From NCBI RefSeq assembly GCF_024160145.1, contig NZ_JAMYWQ010000003.1:62001-126000 (forward strand): a stretch of DNA of 64,000 bases, in the 5' to 3' direction. Numbering within the stretch: the stretch's first letter is position 1; each line of letters starts with the position of its first letter. The position numbers were made by a program, and so were the translations under genes. This document shows positions 1-8,460 of the stretch, piece by piece. The notes under the pieces were generated by a model. That model was not told the DNA's origin. It made no database searches and was given only the letters and a program-made list of their open reading frames with translations. The DNA comes from Serratia nevei. GTDB taxonomy: Bacteria; Pseudomonadota; Gammaproteobacteria; Enterobacterales; Enterobacteriaceae.

Positions 1-667
1 CACCATGGTGGGCAATCAACAACAGCAACAACCGTTTGGAAGGACTGGATATGGATATGGGATCGTCAGAAAAATCTGTTGGGCTAAGGGTTCTGGTGTC
101 TGCGTCAAAGAGAATATGGTTATTAAATCTATATTTCATTTTATTCACATGTTTTCACTATAGCGATCATTTATAGTTTGGCGTCAAATGTTAATGAAAT
201 ATTAAATAAATATTTAATCAGGTAATTCGCGAAAATACCCAAGCACAGGCAAGAAAAACCACTCAATTAACGCCACGAAATACGCTTTTTCACCTCACCA
301 CCGTTTATATAGGATTTTTCTTGTAAACCATAACCAAAGGTTAACCAATCACCACATCCATTGATATATTGACGTGACAAAAACCACAAAGTTAGTTTTT
401 TGTGTTGCAAATTATCAATTTTAAGGAAAATCATCTTAAAAAAAGACCGCAGAACTAAATTTTAATAAAAAAATAATAACACGTGAATGTTGAGCGTAAT
501 CACAGACCGCAGTCCATCCGCATTAGCCCGATGAATTAACGCGCTTGCCGCGCCGCAAATGTTAAAATTCAGTTTCGGCCAAGGCGATGAGAAATAATAA
601 TGAAAGGAAAAACTTACGAATGACGCCTGTCGCGTTTTCCGCAACGGGCGAAAACATTCGCGGTAGC
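1..667. other. AT-rich stretch without a supported gene
   Basis: This stretch is far more AT-rich than the rest of the window, with A/T runs and an AT inverted repeat near 195-218. No reading frame here has convincing coding character. A frame open to the left edge runs to a stop at 161-163 and contains a short Gln run; it could be the 3' end of a gene starting outside the window or chance. AT-richness of this kind often marks H-NS-bound intergenic DNA, which is inference only. Confidence 0.4.
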
Positions 668-2089
668 TCATTGAACTGATGAAGGGAATATCAGGCTCAA
701 GGTCAAGCAAGCAGATCCCTGGCCATCGGAACACTGCGCACGAACCTCACCGCCGTGCAGCGTCATGATGGCGCGCACGATAGACAGCCCCAGCCCACTG
801 GCATGATTGCCGGCGCTGCGCGCGGGATCGGCGCGATAGAAGCGATCGAACAGCTTTTCCAGCTGTGCCGGCGCGATCGACGGCCCCTGATTGATAACCT
901 GTACCCACCAGGCATCGGCGCGCCGTTCAGCCCGCAGGACGATCCGGCTGTTTTCGTCGGCATAACGCACTGCGTTAGCCACCAGGTTGCTCAACGCGCG
1001 CTGGAACAGCATCGCGTCCGCCTTCAGCGTCCCCTCTCCTTCGCAGCGCAGTGCGATACCGCGTTCTTCCGCCAGCCCCTCGAAGTAATCTGCCACCCGC
1101 CGCAGCTCCAGCGCCACATCCAGTCGACTGTAGTTCAACGCAGACTGCGCCTCGCCGGCGCGCGCCAGGAACAGGATGTTTTCCACCATGCGGGAAATGC
1201 GCTCCAGCTCATCCATATTGTTCGACAGCAGGGTTTCGTACTCCTCCACGCTACGGGGCTGGTAAAGCGCCACCTGGCACTGGCCCATCAACGCCCCCAC
1301 CGGGGTGCGGATCTCATGGGCCAGATCGGCGGAAAACTGCGTCAGCCGCTGATAGCCTTCATTCAACCGATCGAGCATCGCATTGAACGAACGGGTCAGC
1401 TGCTGCAACTCCTTCGGCGCCCCCTGCTCGCTGAGGCGTGTCGACAGCGTATTGGGCGCAATTTGCGCCGCCTGCGCCGCCATGCGCCATAACGGCTTCA
1501 ATCCCCGGCGCATGACCCCATACCCCAAAAGCGCAATCAGCAGGAAAGCCACCGCCACCGCCGCGACGATGCGCCGCAGGTAGCGCGCCAGCATCTTCTG
1601 TTCGTTGACCATCACGTGCGCGGCAGAGATCTGCAACAGGCTGCCGTCTTCCAGGCGCACCATCGCCGAAGCCGCGCGCAGCGGTACCCCCAGCGCCGTT
1701 TCCCCGCCGCGCACGGCGGCCAACGTCTGCGCCTGGCCGGCCGGCGTCGGCGCGATCGGCGGCAATGCCACCCCGGCCGGGTTCACGTTGATGAGCGGCT
1801 TTTGTCCTGGAACTTGGAAAATCAGCACGTCCTGTTCATTGCCCAGCATGTTTTCAAACAGGCCGTTATTGGCGGTAAGACGCGCCAAAGGAAAGCGCTG
1901 CCCCAGCAAATGGCGGAAATACTCCACGCGCCCGGTCACCTGCAGATCGCTGCGCAGCGTCATTTCCTGGCGCATGGCGCTATACAGATACCCGCCCGTC
2001 CCACTCACCACCAACGCGGCCACCAGCGCGAACAGCGTGGCGGTGCGCAGCGTCAGCGATACCGGCCGACGTGAAGCGCGCCCGCTCAC
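668..2089 (-). CDS. Heavy-metal/HprS-type sensor histidine kinase
   Basis: Inner-membrane sensor kinase of about 473 residues. An N-terminal membrane segment (about 16-36) and a second one (about 172-193) flank a periplasmic sensor region of roughly 135 residues. A HAMP linker follows, then the HisKA H-box with [10 protein letters not shown] (phospho-His near residue 258), the N-box [11 protein letters not shown], and the G-box [11 protein letters not shown]. Family layout matches CusS/PcoS/HprS kinases. I chose the GTG at 2089 because it overlaps the stop of the upstream response regulator by 4 nt (GTGA), a typical translational coupling; the longer frame would need a TTG. It should phosphorylate the regulator at 2086-2757. 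The signal is unknown; copper or reactive chlorine/oxygen species are guesses from the family. Confidence 0.88.
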   Translation of the reverse strand: MSGRASRRPVSLTLRTATLFALVAALVVSGTGGYLYSAMRQEMTLRSDLQVTGRVEYFRHLLGQRFPLARLTANNGLFENMLGNEQDVLIFQVPGQKPLINVNPAGVALPPIAPTPAGQAQTLAAVRGGETALGVPLRAASAMVRLEDGSLLQISAAHVMVNEQKMLARYLRRIVAAVAVAFLLIALLGYGVMRRGLKPLWRMAAQAAQIAPNTLSTRLSEQGAPKELQQLTRSFNAMLDRLNEGYQRLTQFSADLAHEIRTPVGALMGQCQVALYQPRSVEEYETLLSNNMDELERISRMVENILFLARAGEAQSALNYSRLDVALELRRVADYFEGLAEERGIALRCEGEGTLKADAMLFQRALSNLVANAVRYADENSRIVLRAERRADAWWVQVINQGPSIAPAQLEKLFDRFYRADPARSAGNHASGLGLSIVRAIMTLHGGEVRAQCSDGQGSACLTLSLIFPSSVQ

Positions 2090-2757
2090 GAGCGTGGCTC
2101 GCAAACATAGCCGATGCCGCGCACGCTGTGGATCAGCTTGACGTCGAACGGCCGGTCTATTTTGGCGCGCAGGCGTTTGATGGCCACGTCAACCACATTG
2201 GTGTCGCTGTCAAAATTCATGTCCCACACCTGAGAGGCTATCTGCGTGCGCGACAGCACTTCGCCTTCGCGCCGTACCAGCAGGTGCAGCAGCATGAACT
2301 CCTTGTTGGTCAACGGGATCACTTGATCCTGGCGCACCGCCCGACGGCGCAGCACGTCCAACTGCAGATCGGCGATGGCATAATGATCGGCTTCGCGCGC
2401 CGGCCCGCGGCGCAGCAAGGTGCGCAAACGCAGCACCAGTTCGGTAAACGAAAACGGTTTAATCAGATAATCGTCCGCGCCCAGTTCCAGGCCGTGGATG
2501 CGATCCTGCACGCCGTCGCGGGCGGTGAGAAACAGAATCGGCACGTCGCTTTTCTTGCGCAGCACCTCGATAATCTGCCAGCCATCCAGCCCCGGCAGCA
2601 TCACATCGAGCACGATCGCATCGTAACTGTGCTCCAACGCGCGAAACAGCCCGTCGGTGCCGTTGCGCGCCAAATCGACGCCGTACCCCGCTTCCCCCAG
2701 CCCTTTCTTCAGGTAATCCCCTGTGCCGATATCGTCTTCAACTACCAGTATTCGCAT
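2086..2757 (-). CDS. OmpR-family response regulator (CusR/CopR/HprR type)
   Basis: DNA-binding response regulator of 223 residues. The receiver domain shows the acidic pocket ED-D at 7-9, the phospho-acceptor Asp51 in VLDVMLPG, and the conserved Lys in DYLIKPFSF. The C-terminal winged helix contains [18 protein letters not shown], characteristic of the metal/oxidant branch (CusR, CopR, HprR). The ATG at 2757 has a GAGGTGGCGAGC leader; a start three codons earlier is less likely. It is the first gene of the regulator-kinase operon and is transcribed away from the gene at 2898. The perfect palindrome at 2810-2831 between them is the natural candidate for its operator, so it probably controls both itself and the molybdoenzyme genes. 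Confidence 0.92.
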   Translation of the reverse strand: MRILVVEDDIGTGDYLKKGLGEAGYGVDLARNGTDGLFRALEHSYDAIVLDVMLPGLDGWQIIEVLRKKSDVPILFLTARDGVQDRIHGLELGADDYLIKPFSFTELVLRLRTLLRRGPAREADHYAIADLQLDVLRRRAVRQDQVIPLTNKEFMLLHLLVRREGEVLSRTQIASQVWDMNFDSDTNVVDVAIKRLRAKIDRPFDVKLIHSVRGIGYVCEPRS

Positions 2758-2809
2758 GCTCGCCACCTCGTTACGTCTGCAAAAATACTAGCAGCTTCGG
2801 CGGACAAAC

Positions 2810-2831
2810 TTGATGACATTAATGTCATCAA
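2810..2831. promoter_or_regulatory. 22-bp perfect palindrome, candidate response-regulator box
   Basis: Two 11-nt arms meet with no spacer; the core reads GATGACATTAATGTCATC. It lies between the divergent starts at 2757 and 2898, 66 nt upstream of the latter. Length and symmetry resemble the boxes bound by CusR/HprR-type regulators, although the sequence differs from the E. coli CusR box. Binding is inferred. Confidence 0.65.
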
Positions 2832-2897
2832 ACGGCCATGGCGCTGACCCAATGGCTCAACCATGCTTAACCGGCACACTCATTTCAGGAGAACATT

Positions 2898-3524
2898 ATG
2901 ATTACCCCTTATCGTATAGCCGGTTTACTGTTATCCACCTTGCTGCTGGCCAGCGGCCTGGCCGCCGCCGCTCAAACGCCGGGCAACGTCATCGCGCCGC
3001 TGCGCGGTACCATCAGCCAGGTGGCCGACGGCAATCTGCAGCTGACCGATCGCAAAGGCGAGACACTCAGCGTCAAGCTGAACGATCAGACCAAAGTGCT
3101 CAGCGTGTCCAAAGCCACGCTGGACGACATCAAACCGGACAGCTTTATCGGCACCGCCGCCGTGCCGCAGCCGGACGGCACGCTCAAAGCGCTGGAAGTG
3201 CACGTATTCGCCGCCAGCCTGCGCGGCACCGGCGAAGGGCACTCGGCCTGGGAATCCGCCGACGGCAAAGTGGACACCATGACCAACGGCACCGTCGGCA
3301 AACTGGTGAAATCCAACGGCCGTACCCTGACCGTCACCTACGGCAACCAGCAGAAAACCGTCGTCGTGCCGGAGGATGTGCCGATCGTGACGCTGGATCC
3401 GGGCGATGTGAGCCTGCTGAAACCGGGCGTGCACATCGTGCTGTTCTCCGCCGTCAACGATAAGGGCGAGCGCATCGCCACCCGCATTTCCGCCGGCAAA
3501 GACGGCACCGTGCCGCCGATGTAA
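2898..3524 (+). CDS. Periplasmic DUF5666-like protein
   Basis: Secreted protein of 208 residues. The first 25 residues form a Sec signal peptide with cleavage expected after AAA in GLAAAAQ. The mature part is made of short beta-rich repeats, such as GTISQVADGNLQLTDRKGE and GTVGKLVKSNGRTLTVTYG, of the kind seen in DUF5666 domains (small OB-like barrels). No catalytic motif or cysteine is visible. A clear AGGAGA ribosome site precedes the ATG. It is the first gene of a three-gene unit with a b-type cytochrome (13 nt apart) and a molybdoenzyme, so an accessory or substrate-handling role in periplasmic redox chemistry is likely. The exact function is unknown to me. Confidence 0.7.
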   Translation: MITPYRIAGLLLSTLLLASGLAAAAQTPGNVIAPLRGTISQVADGNLQLTDRKGETLSVKLNDQTKVLSVSKATLDDIKPDSFIGTAAVPQPDGTLKALEVHVFAASLRGTGEGHSAWESADGKVDTMTNGTVGKLVKSNGRTLTVTYGNQQKTVVVPEDVPIVTLDPGDVSLLKPGVHIVLFSAVNDKGERIATRISAGKDGTVPPM

Positions 3525-3536
3525 CCGGAGAACGCC

Positions 3537-4142
3537 ATGAAAACCAACGCGTCGCGGCCGGTGCATCGCTGGCCGGTTCGAATCACTCATTGGATCAACC
3601 TGTTCGCCATGGTGTGCATGTTTATGAGCGGTTGGGAGATCTATAACGCCTCGCCGCTGTTCGATTTCCGCTTTCCGCCGCAGATGACGCTGGGCGGTTG
3701 GCTGGGCGGCGCGATTGGTTGGCATTTGGCGGTGATGTGGCTATTGGCGCTCAACGCCGTCTGCTATTTGCTGTGGAGCCTGTTCAGCGGCCATTTTCGC
3801 CGCGATCTGTTGCCGCTGCGCGTCGGCGCGCTACGGCAGGATATCTGGCTGGCGTTGACGCTGCGCCTGCGTCACCGGCATGGCCACTACAACGCCATCC
3901 AGAAGCTGATGTACCTCGGCGTGCTGGCGCTGGGCCTATTGCTGGTGCTGTCCGGGCTGGCGATCTGGAAACCGGTTCAGTTGCAGGGACTGGTCGCCCT
4001 GTTTGGCGGGTTCGATTTCGCGCGCTACGTGCATTTCTTCGCCATGGCCGGCATCGGCCTGTTCGTGGCGATCCACGTCTTTATGGTGATCGTCGTGCCC
4101 AAAACGCTGTGGGCGATGATAACGGGTGGCAAACATGAATGA
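3537..4142 (+). CDS. Four-helix b-type cytochrome, membrane partner of the molybdoenzyme
   Basis: Inner-membrane protein of 201 residues with four predicted helices (about 18-38, 58-82, 121-144, 160-188). Histidines in the first helix region (RVTHWINL) and in the last (HFFAMAGIGLFVAIHVFMV) are placed as haem b ligands, as in the cytochrome b561/Ni-Fe hydrogenase b-subunit family. It likely passes quinol electrons to the periplasmic molybdoenzyme encoded next, much as MsrQ serves MsrP, although it is not an MsrQ sequence by eye. A GGAGAACGCC leader precedes the ATG. The 3' end overlaps the next gene by 8 nt, indicating cotranslation. Confidence 0.85.
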   Translation: MKTNASRPVHRWPVRITHWINLFAMVCMFMSGWEIYNASPLFDFRFPPQMTLGGWLGGAIGWHLAVMWLLALNAVCYLLWSLFSGHFRRDLLPLRVGALRQDIWLALTLRLRHRHGHYNAIQKLMYLGVLALGLLLVLSGLAIWKPVQLQGLVALFGGFDFARYVHFFAMAGIGLFVAIHVFMVIVVPKTLWAMITGGKHE

Positions 4143-4902
4143 GAAAAAGCCGCGGACAACCGCGCCAAAACTGGAACCGGACCAAAAAAAGCAGTTGGTC
4201 AATCTGCAGCGCCGCCTGATGCTGCGTTCCGGCCTGACGCTGGGCGGGATCGCCATGCTCACCGGTTGCAACCTGCAAGACGGCGATCGGGTGGATAAGG
4301 TGCTGTGGGCCATGTCGCGCTGGAACGACCGGGTGCAGGCCTGGCTGTTCAGCGGCCAGCGGCTGGCGCAAACTTACCGGCCCGATCAGATTACCCACCC
4401 TTTCCCCTTCAACGCGTTTTACCCGGAATACAACGTTCCCGAGATCGATCTCGCCGGCTACCGGCTTGAGGTCGCCGGGAAAGTGGAGAAAAAAACCCCC
4501 TGGACGCTGGAACAGCTACAGCAGCTGCCGCAGCAAAGCCAGATCACGCGTTTGATCTGCATTGAGGGCTGGAGTGCCATCGGCCAATGGGGCGGCGTGC
4601 CGCTACGCACCTTTCTGCAACACGTCGGGGCGGATCTGAATGCCGGTTACGTCGGCTTCAAATGCGCCGATCGTTACTACTCCAGCCTCGACATGGCCAC
4701 CGCGCTGCACCCGCAGACCCTCCTGGCGCTGGATTTCGGCGGCAAGGCGCTGCCGGCGGACTATGGCTACCCGCTGCGGCTGCGGGTGCCAACCAAACTG
4801 GGGTTCAAAAACGCCAAACATATCGCCGCGATCTTCGTCAGCGACGTCAATCCGGGCGGGTATTGGGAAGATCAGGGCTACAACTGGTTCAGCGGCATTT
4901 AG
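4135..4902 (+). CDS. Tat-exported sulfite-oxidase-fold molybdopterin oxidoreductase, putative lipoprotein
   Basis: Periplasmic molybdenum-cofactor enzyme of 255 residues, related to MsrP/YedY and the sulfite oxidase fold. The Mo-ligating cysteine is expected at Cys142 in RLICIEGWSAIGQWGG, followed by the family motif GFKCAD. The N-terminus has a twin-arginine pair (Arg26-Arg27) followed by a hydrophobic stretch ending in LTGC (Cys45), which is both a Tat signal and a lipobox. Export as a folded, cofactor-loaded, membrane-anchored enzyme is therefore likely. MsrP itself is not a lipoprotein. The ATG at 4135 is preferred; an in-frame GTG at 4126 is also possible. The substrate is unknown; sulfoxides are a reasonable guess given the oxidant-type two-component system beside it. 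Confidence 0.85.
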   Translation: MNEKKPRTTAPKLEPDQKKQLVNLQRRLMLRSGLTLGGIAMLTGCNLQDGDRVDKVLWAMSRWNDRVQAWLFSGQRLAQTYRPDQITHPFPFNAFYPEYNVPEIDLAGYRLEVAGKVEKKTPWTLEQLQQLPQQSQITRLICIEGWSAIGQWGGVPLRTFLQHVGADLNAGYVGFKCADRYYSSLDMATALHPQTLLALDFGGKALPADYGYPLRLRVPTKLGFKNAKHIAAIFVSDVNPGGYWEDQGYNWFSGI

Positions 4903-5024
4903 TTTTGCGTGGCGCTGCGCATAAGCCTCATCGGCGGCTGGAGGATCTTCTCCGCCTCGGTTAATAATCTGTTCGTCACAACGGGGATAACTATAGGAAA
5001 AATAATAGTAAAAAGGATTTTATC

Positions 5025-5537
5025 ATGGAGATTGATGTGAGGGCGTCACACACAGGGATAGCAGACACATACCGGTATCAGATTGCAGTAAGAAAAGGTG
5101 ATGGTAAAACGGCCGTCTATCATTTGGATTTCAAGAAAATTGGGCAAAACATGCACCATTGGTTTGCCCCAGTGTACGTGGAGACGGCTCTCCTCAATAA
5201 TGCTTTCTCTCTGGAGTTTTATGATGTCAAGGCGCTGAGCGACGCAAACAGGCATCAGCGCTCAGCTTTCGATACCTATACCGCAATGCATTACACCCTT
5301 CTTCAACGCGAACGCTTATTCGTAGCTGGGATCAGGGAAACCCTTCTCAAGTTTGCCTATCAGTATCATGCCAGGATCATCTTCAGTGCACCGTTAAGAC
5401 CGGTATTAGCTAAAATTTATGATTTTTTGTTGAAAAAATACGCCCATGCAGGGCATTATTTATACAAAGTAGAGTTTGTAAAGGACGGCCTCTATGTCAT
5501 CGAAATCCCGCGTAGCCCCCATAACCTCCCATACTGA
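5025..5537 (+). CDS. Orphan hypothetical protein
   Basis: I do not recognise this 170-residue protein. It has a good AAAGGA site 8-9 nt before the ATG, a strong sign that it is translated. Composition is mixed: many aromatics and histidines (MHHWFAP, YAHAGHYLYKVEF), no signal peptide, no membrane segment, no metal-binding cluster. The last third looks like alternating helix and strand. Codon and base use are visibly more AT-rich than the flanking genes, which suggests recent acquisition. It overlaps the next small gene by 44 nt in another frame, so the two are probably translated from one transcript. Confidence 0.6.
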   Translation: MEIDVRASHTGIADTYRYQIAVRKGDGKTAVYHLDFKKIGQNMHHWFAPVYVETALLNNAFSLEFYDVKALSDANRHQRSAFDTYTAMHYTLLQRERLFVAGIRETLLKFAYQYHARIIFSAPLRPVLAKIYDFLLKKYAHAGHYLYKVEFVKDGLYVIEIPRSPHNLPY

Positions 5538-5688
5538 CCAGCAGCACGTTAAGGAACAGCGCCTGAAAGAAATGCGAGCCTTCCACGAAGAGTGGTGGGA
5601 ACAAAGACGCCGCGAATGGCGCGAACGCAGCGGCGTTGAAGCAAGTGAAGCGCCCGCATGGGGCATCGATAGCGAACTTTCATCCTGA
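5494..5688 (+). CDS. Small charged hypothetical protein overlapping its upstream neighbour
   Basis: A 64-residue protein whose ATG lies inside the end of the gene at 5025-5537 in a different frame. AAGGAC is 7 nt upstream of the start. The middle (about 18-44) is a highly charged, Trp/Arg/Glu-rich helix with coiled-coil character (KEQRLKEMRAFHEEWWEQRR). No known domain is recognised. The extent of overlap and the two-gene organisation resemble small coupled pairs such as toxin-antitoxin or effector-immunity modules, but nothing in the sequence proves this. Confidence 0.5.
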   Translation: MSSKSRVAPITSHTDQQHVKEQRLKEMRAFHEEWWEQRRREWRERSGVEASEAPAWGIDSELSS

Positions 5689-5891
5689 TTCCGGTTCGTA
5701 TTTCCTCTTCCCCTGCCGTCAGCCCCCCAAGCCCCGCTTGCTCGATTGCCTCTTGTGCGGCGGCGGTCCGCCTCGACGATGGCCTCAGCGGCTTTCTGTT
5801 CACCCGGCCGTTGTGGCTGGCGATGTGATTTCTCTGGCATACTGAACGCCGTTGTTTTTCATCGCCTTTCACCCTGTGCAGGAGCAGCAAC

Positions 5892-6422
5892 ATGACCGTC
5901 ATCAACACCGCGCCAACGCTTATCACCGAACGTCTGCGGCTGGACGCGCACACGCTGGACGACTTCGGTTCGCTGGCCGCATTGTGGGCCGATCCGCAGG
6001 TGGTGCGCTACATCGGCGGCACGCCGCGCGACCGGGAAGACTCCTGGGGGCGCCTGATGCGTTACGTCGGCCACTGGGCGCTGTTAGGATACGGGTATTG
6101 GGCGGTGCGTGACAAACTGAGCGGCGAGTACCTCGGCAGCATCGGCTTTTCCAACTTCCTGCGCGACATTACCCCGGCGCTCGATGCGCCGGAAATGGGC
6201 TGGACGCTGGTGAGCTCGGCGCACGGCAAAGGCTACGCCACCGAGGCACTGCGGGCGGCGCTGGCCTGGGGTAAAACGCACCTGCCTGGCGAGAAAACCG
6301 TCTGCATCATCTCGCCGGAAAACCAGGCTTCGCTGGCGCTGGCGAAAAAGGTCGGTTTCTGCGAAAGCCACCGCAGCGAGTATCACCAGAGCCCGATCGT
6401 CGTGATGCACTGCCCGCTTTGA
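5892..6422 (+). CDS. GNAT-family N-acetyltransferase, RimJ/RimL-like
   Basis: Cytoplasmic acetyltransferase of 176 residues. It opens with TLITERLRLDAHTLDDF, the usual start of the RimJ/RimL type that acetylates protein N-termini or small amines. The acetyl-CoA loop is the degenerate VSSAHGKGYATEAL region (about 104-118), and SPENQASLALAKKVGF near 137-152 is the conserved alpha4 motif of this branch. A GGAGCAGCAAC leader precedes the ATG. It is a single gene, ending 5 nt before the convergent LysR gene. The substrate cannot be deduced. Confidence 0.85.
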   Translation: MTVINTAPTLITERLRLDAHTLDDFGSLAALWADPQVVRYIGGTPRDREDSWGRLMRYVGHWALLGYGYWAVRDKLSGEYLGSIGFSNFLRDITPALDAPEMGWTLVSSAHGKGYATEALRAALAWGKTHLPGEKTVCIISPENQASLALAKKVGFCESHRSEYHQSPIVVMHCPL

Positions 6423-6426
6423 ATGC

Positions 6427-7299
6427 CTAAGCGCGTTGCACCGCCAACGCCGTCTGAATGAAGTTGTCCCGCAGCGCGTCCGCGCGCTGCGGATCCCAGG
6501 CGATACCGACCTGCCACTCCGTCTCTTCGCCGCTCAGCGGCAGAATGTCGATGCCAACCGGCGCGATGTGCGTGATGCTGTGCGGCAGCAGCGCGACGCC
6601 AACGCCGGCGGCGACCAGCGCCAGCAGCGTCTGGATATCGCCGGCCTGCTGCACCACGTTCGGCGTCAACCGATGAGCGGCGATAAACCGCAGCGACTGA
6701 TCGCTCAGCCCGCGCCCGCGCTTAGGGGTCAGCTGCAACAGCGGCAACTGAGTGAAACGCGCCATCAGATCGTCGGCCCGCAGCGCCAGCGCGCCCGGCG
6801 CGGCCAGCACCAGCCGATCGCTCAGTAACGCCACGCCGCACAGCGGCGTAGTGACCGGCAAGCGCACGAACCCCGCCTGCAACTCGCCCTGCAGCAACAG
6901 CTGATACTGCCGCTCCGACGGCATGTCCTCCAGCCCAATGGCCACCTCGGGAAAACGCTGGCGGAATGCGGCCACCAGCTGCGGCGCCAGATGGAAGCTG
7001 GAGAGGCCAAATCCCAGCGCCAGCCGCCCCGCTTCTCCGAGCGCTACCCGCCGAGCGCGCCGCTGAAACTGCTGGTACTGTTCCACCAGCGCCTGCGCCT
7101 CCGGGTAGAGCCGCTGCCCACCGGCGGTGAGCACCGCCCCCTGTCGGCCACGCTCGAACAGCCGCACGCCAAGCTGGGTTTCCAGCGCTTGAATCTGCTT
7201 GCTCAGCGCCGGTTGGCTGATGCACAGCAGGCTCGCCGCCTGCCGATAGTTGCCCTGTTCGGCCAGCGCCACCAGGGCGCGCAGTTGTTTTATATCCAT
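6427..7299 (-). CDS. LysR-family transcriptional regulator
   Basis: LysR regulator of 290 residues. The N-terminal winged helix-turn-helix shows NYRQAASLLCISQPALSKQIQALETQLGVRLFER (motifs at about 17-50), and the rest is the periplasmic-binding-like effector domain. The sequence style (LRALVALAEQ, RQGAVLTAGGQRLYPEA) is close to the CynR/CatM/BenM group. It is divergent from the nitrilase gene at 7391, and a perfect inverted repeat lies in the 91-nt gap, so it very probably controls that gene and itself. The inducer is unknown. Confidence 0.9.
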   Translation of the reverse strand: MDIKQLRALVALAEQGNYRQAASLLCISQPALSKQIQALETQLGVRLFERGRQGAVLTAGGQRLYPEAQALVEQYQQFQRRARRVALGEAGRLALGFGLSSFHLAPQLVAAFRQRFPEVAIGLEDMPSERQYQLLLQGELQAGFVRLPVTTPLCGVALLSDRLVLAAPGALALRADDLMARFTQLPLLQLTPKRGRGLSDQSLRFIAAHRLTPNVVQQAGDIQTLLALVAAGVGVALLPHSITHIAPVGIDILPLSGEETEWQVGIAWDPQRADALRDNFIQTALAVQRA

Positions 7300-7327
7300 T
7301 CCATCAGGTTATCGAATAGGGAATTTA

Positions 7328-7348
7328 ATTGATTATACAGTAATCAAT
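7328..7348. promoter_or_regulatory. Inverted repeat, candidate LysR operator
   Basis: ATTGATTA and TAATCAAT are perfect 8-nt arms around TACAG. The element fits the T-N11-A layout of LysR sites, and a third TAATCAA half-site follows at 7359-7365. It lies between the divergent LysR and nitrilase genes. Confidence 0.7.
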
Positions 7349-7390
7349 CCACCTGCTGTAATCAACGCAGACCCCAACCGGAGAGACACC

Positions 7391-8374
7391 ATGACCCCTT
7401 CACTTCGCGCCGCCACGGTGCAATTCCAGCATCGCGCCAACGATAAGAATGACAACCTGTCGACCATGGAGCGCTTTATCGCTCAGGCGGCCGAGCAGCA
7501 GATACAGCTATTGGCCTTCCCGGAAATGTGCATCACCGGCTATTGGCACGTACGCCATCTGTCCGACGCCGAGGTGCGCGCGCTGGCGGAACCGATCGCT
7601 ACCAGCCCTTCGCTGGCGCGCATTCGCCCGCTGGCGGAGCGTTACAACATGGCGATCGGCGTCGGGCTGATCGAACTGGGCGACGACGGCCGTTGTTACA
7701 ACGCCTACGCCGTTTGCCTGCCGGACGGCGAGCTGCATGTGCACCGCAAACTGCACGCCTTCGAGCACCCGGCTATCGCCAGCGGCGACCGCTATACGGT
7801 GTTCGACACGCCCTGGGGCGTGCGCGTGGGCGTCTTGATCTGCTGGGACAATAACCTGGTGGAGAATGTGCGCGCGACGGCGCTGCTGGGGGCGGAGGTG
7901 CTGATGGCTCCGCACCAGACCGGCGGCACCCATTCGCGCAGCCCGCACGGCATGAAGCCGATCCCGCAGGCGCTGTGGCAGCGGCGGGCAGAAGATCCGC
8001 AGGCGATAGAAGCCGCCTTTCGCGGCGAACACGGGCGCGGCTGGCTGATGCGCTGGCTGCCGGCCCGCGCTCACGATAATGGTTTGTTTGTACTGTTCAG
8101 CAACGGCGTGGGCCGCGATGATGACGAAGTGCGCACCGGCAACGCGATGATCCTCGATCCTTACGGCCGCATCGTGGCGGAGACCTGGGCGGCGGAAGAC
8201 CGAATGGTCAGCGCCGAGCTCGATCTGGCGCTGATCCCGCTCAGCACCGGCCGCCGCTGGATTTACGGACGCCGTCCCGAGCTGTACGGGTTGCTGACCG
8301 AACCGCAAGGCTATGAGCGCGACGCCCGCAGCGCGCGCTTCTCGACGCAGCCGACGGGGCGCAGCGGCCAATAA
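7391..8374 (+). CDS. Nitrilase-superfamily C-N hydrolase
   Basis: Cytoplasmic C-N hydrolase of 327 residues. The catalytic triad is readable: Glu45 in LAFPEMCITGYW, Lys120 in HVHRKLHAF and the nucleophile Cys151 in VGVLICWDNNLVENVR. This makes it an amidase or carbamoylase-type member that hydrolyses a small amide, rather than a typical aromatic nitrilase (CWEN). The frame is open further upstream, but the ATG at 7391 has a GGAGAGACACC leader and begins with the family strand RAATVQFQ. It is followed by a strong bidirectional terminator. The substrate is unknown; the divergent LysR regulator implies that it is inducible. Confidence 0.9.
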   Translation: MTPSLRAATVQFQHRANDKNDNLSTMERFIAQAAEQQIQLLAFPEMCITGYWHVRHLSDAEVRALAEPIATSPSLARIRPLAERYNMAIGVGLIELGDDGRCYNAYAVCLPDGELHVHRKLHAFEHPAIASGDRYTVFDTPWGVRVGVLICWDNNLVENVRATALLGAEVLMAPHQTGGTHSRSPHGMKPIPQALWQRRAEDPQAIEAAFRGEHGRGWLMRWLPARAHDNGLFVLFSNGVGRDDDEVRTGNAMILDPYGRIVAETWAAEDRMVSAELDLALIPLSTGRRWIYGRRPELYGLLTEPQGYERDARSARFSTQPTGRSGQ

Positions 8375-8376
8375 CA

Positions 8377-8412
8377 GATAAAAAAAATCCGCCCGAAGGC
8401 GGATTTTTTATC
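8377..8412. terminator. Bidirectional rho-independent terminator
   Basis: AAAAAATCCGCC and GGCGGATTTTTT form a perfect stem around CGAA, with A and T runs on both sides. It serves the nitrilase gene on the plus strand and ompX on the minus strand. Confidence 0.9.
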
Positions 8413-8460
8413 GGTGCGGCAACGTTTGCCGCAGGTTCATGCCCGCAGGCACGAACAGGC

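Noticed and set aside
5-163. Frame open to the left window edge with a Gln run and Gly/Tyr repeats
   Set aside because: No ribosome site, high AT content and no recognisable domain; it might be the end of an upstream gene but cannot be supported from the window.
462-734. 90-codon minus-strand frame upstream of the kinase stop
   Set aside because: AT-rich, overlaps the 3' end of the histidine kinase gene and has no coding character or family resemblance.
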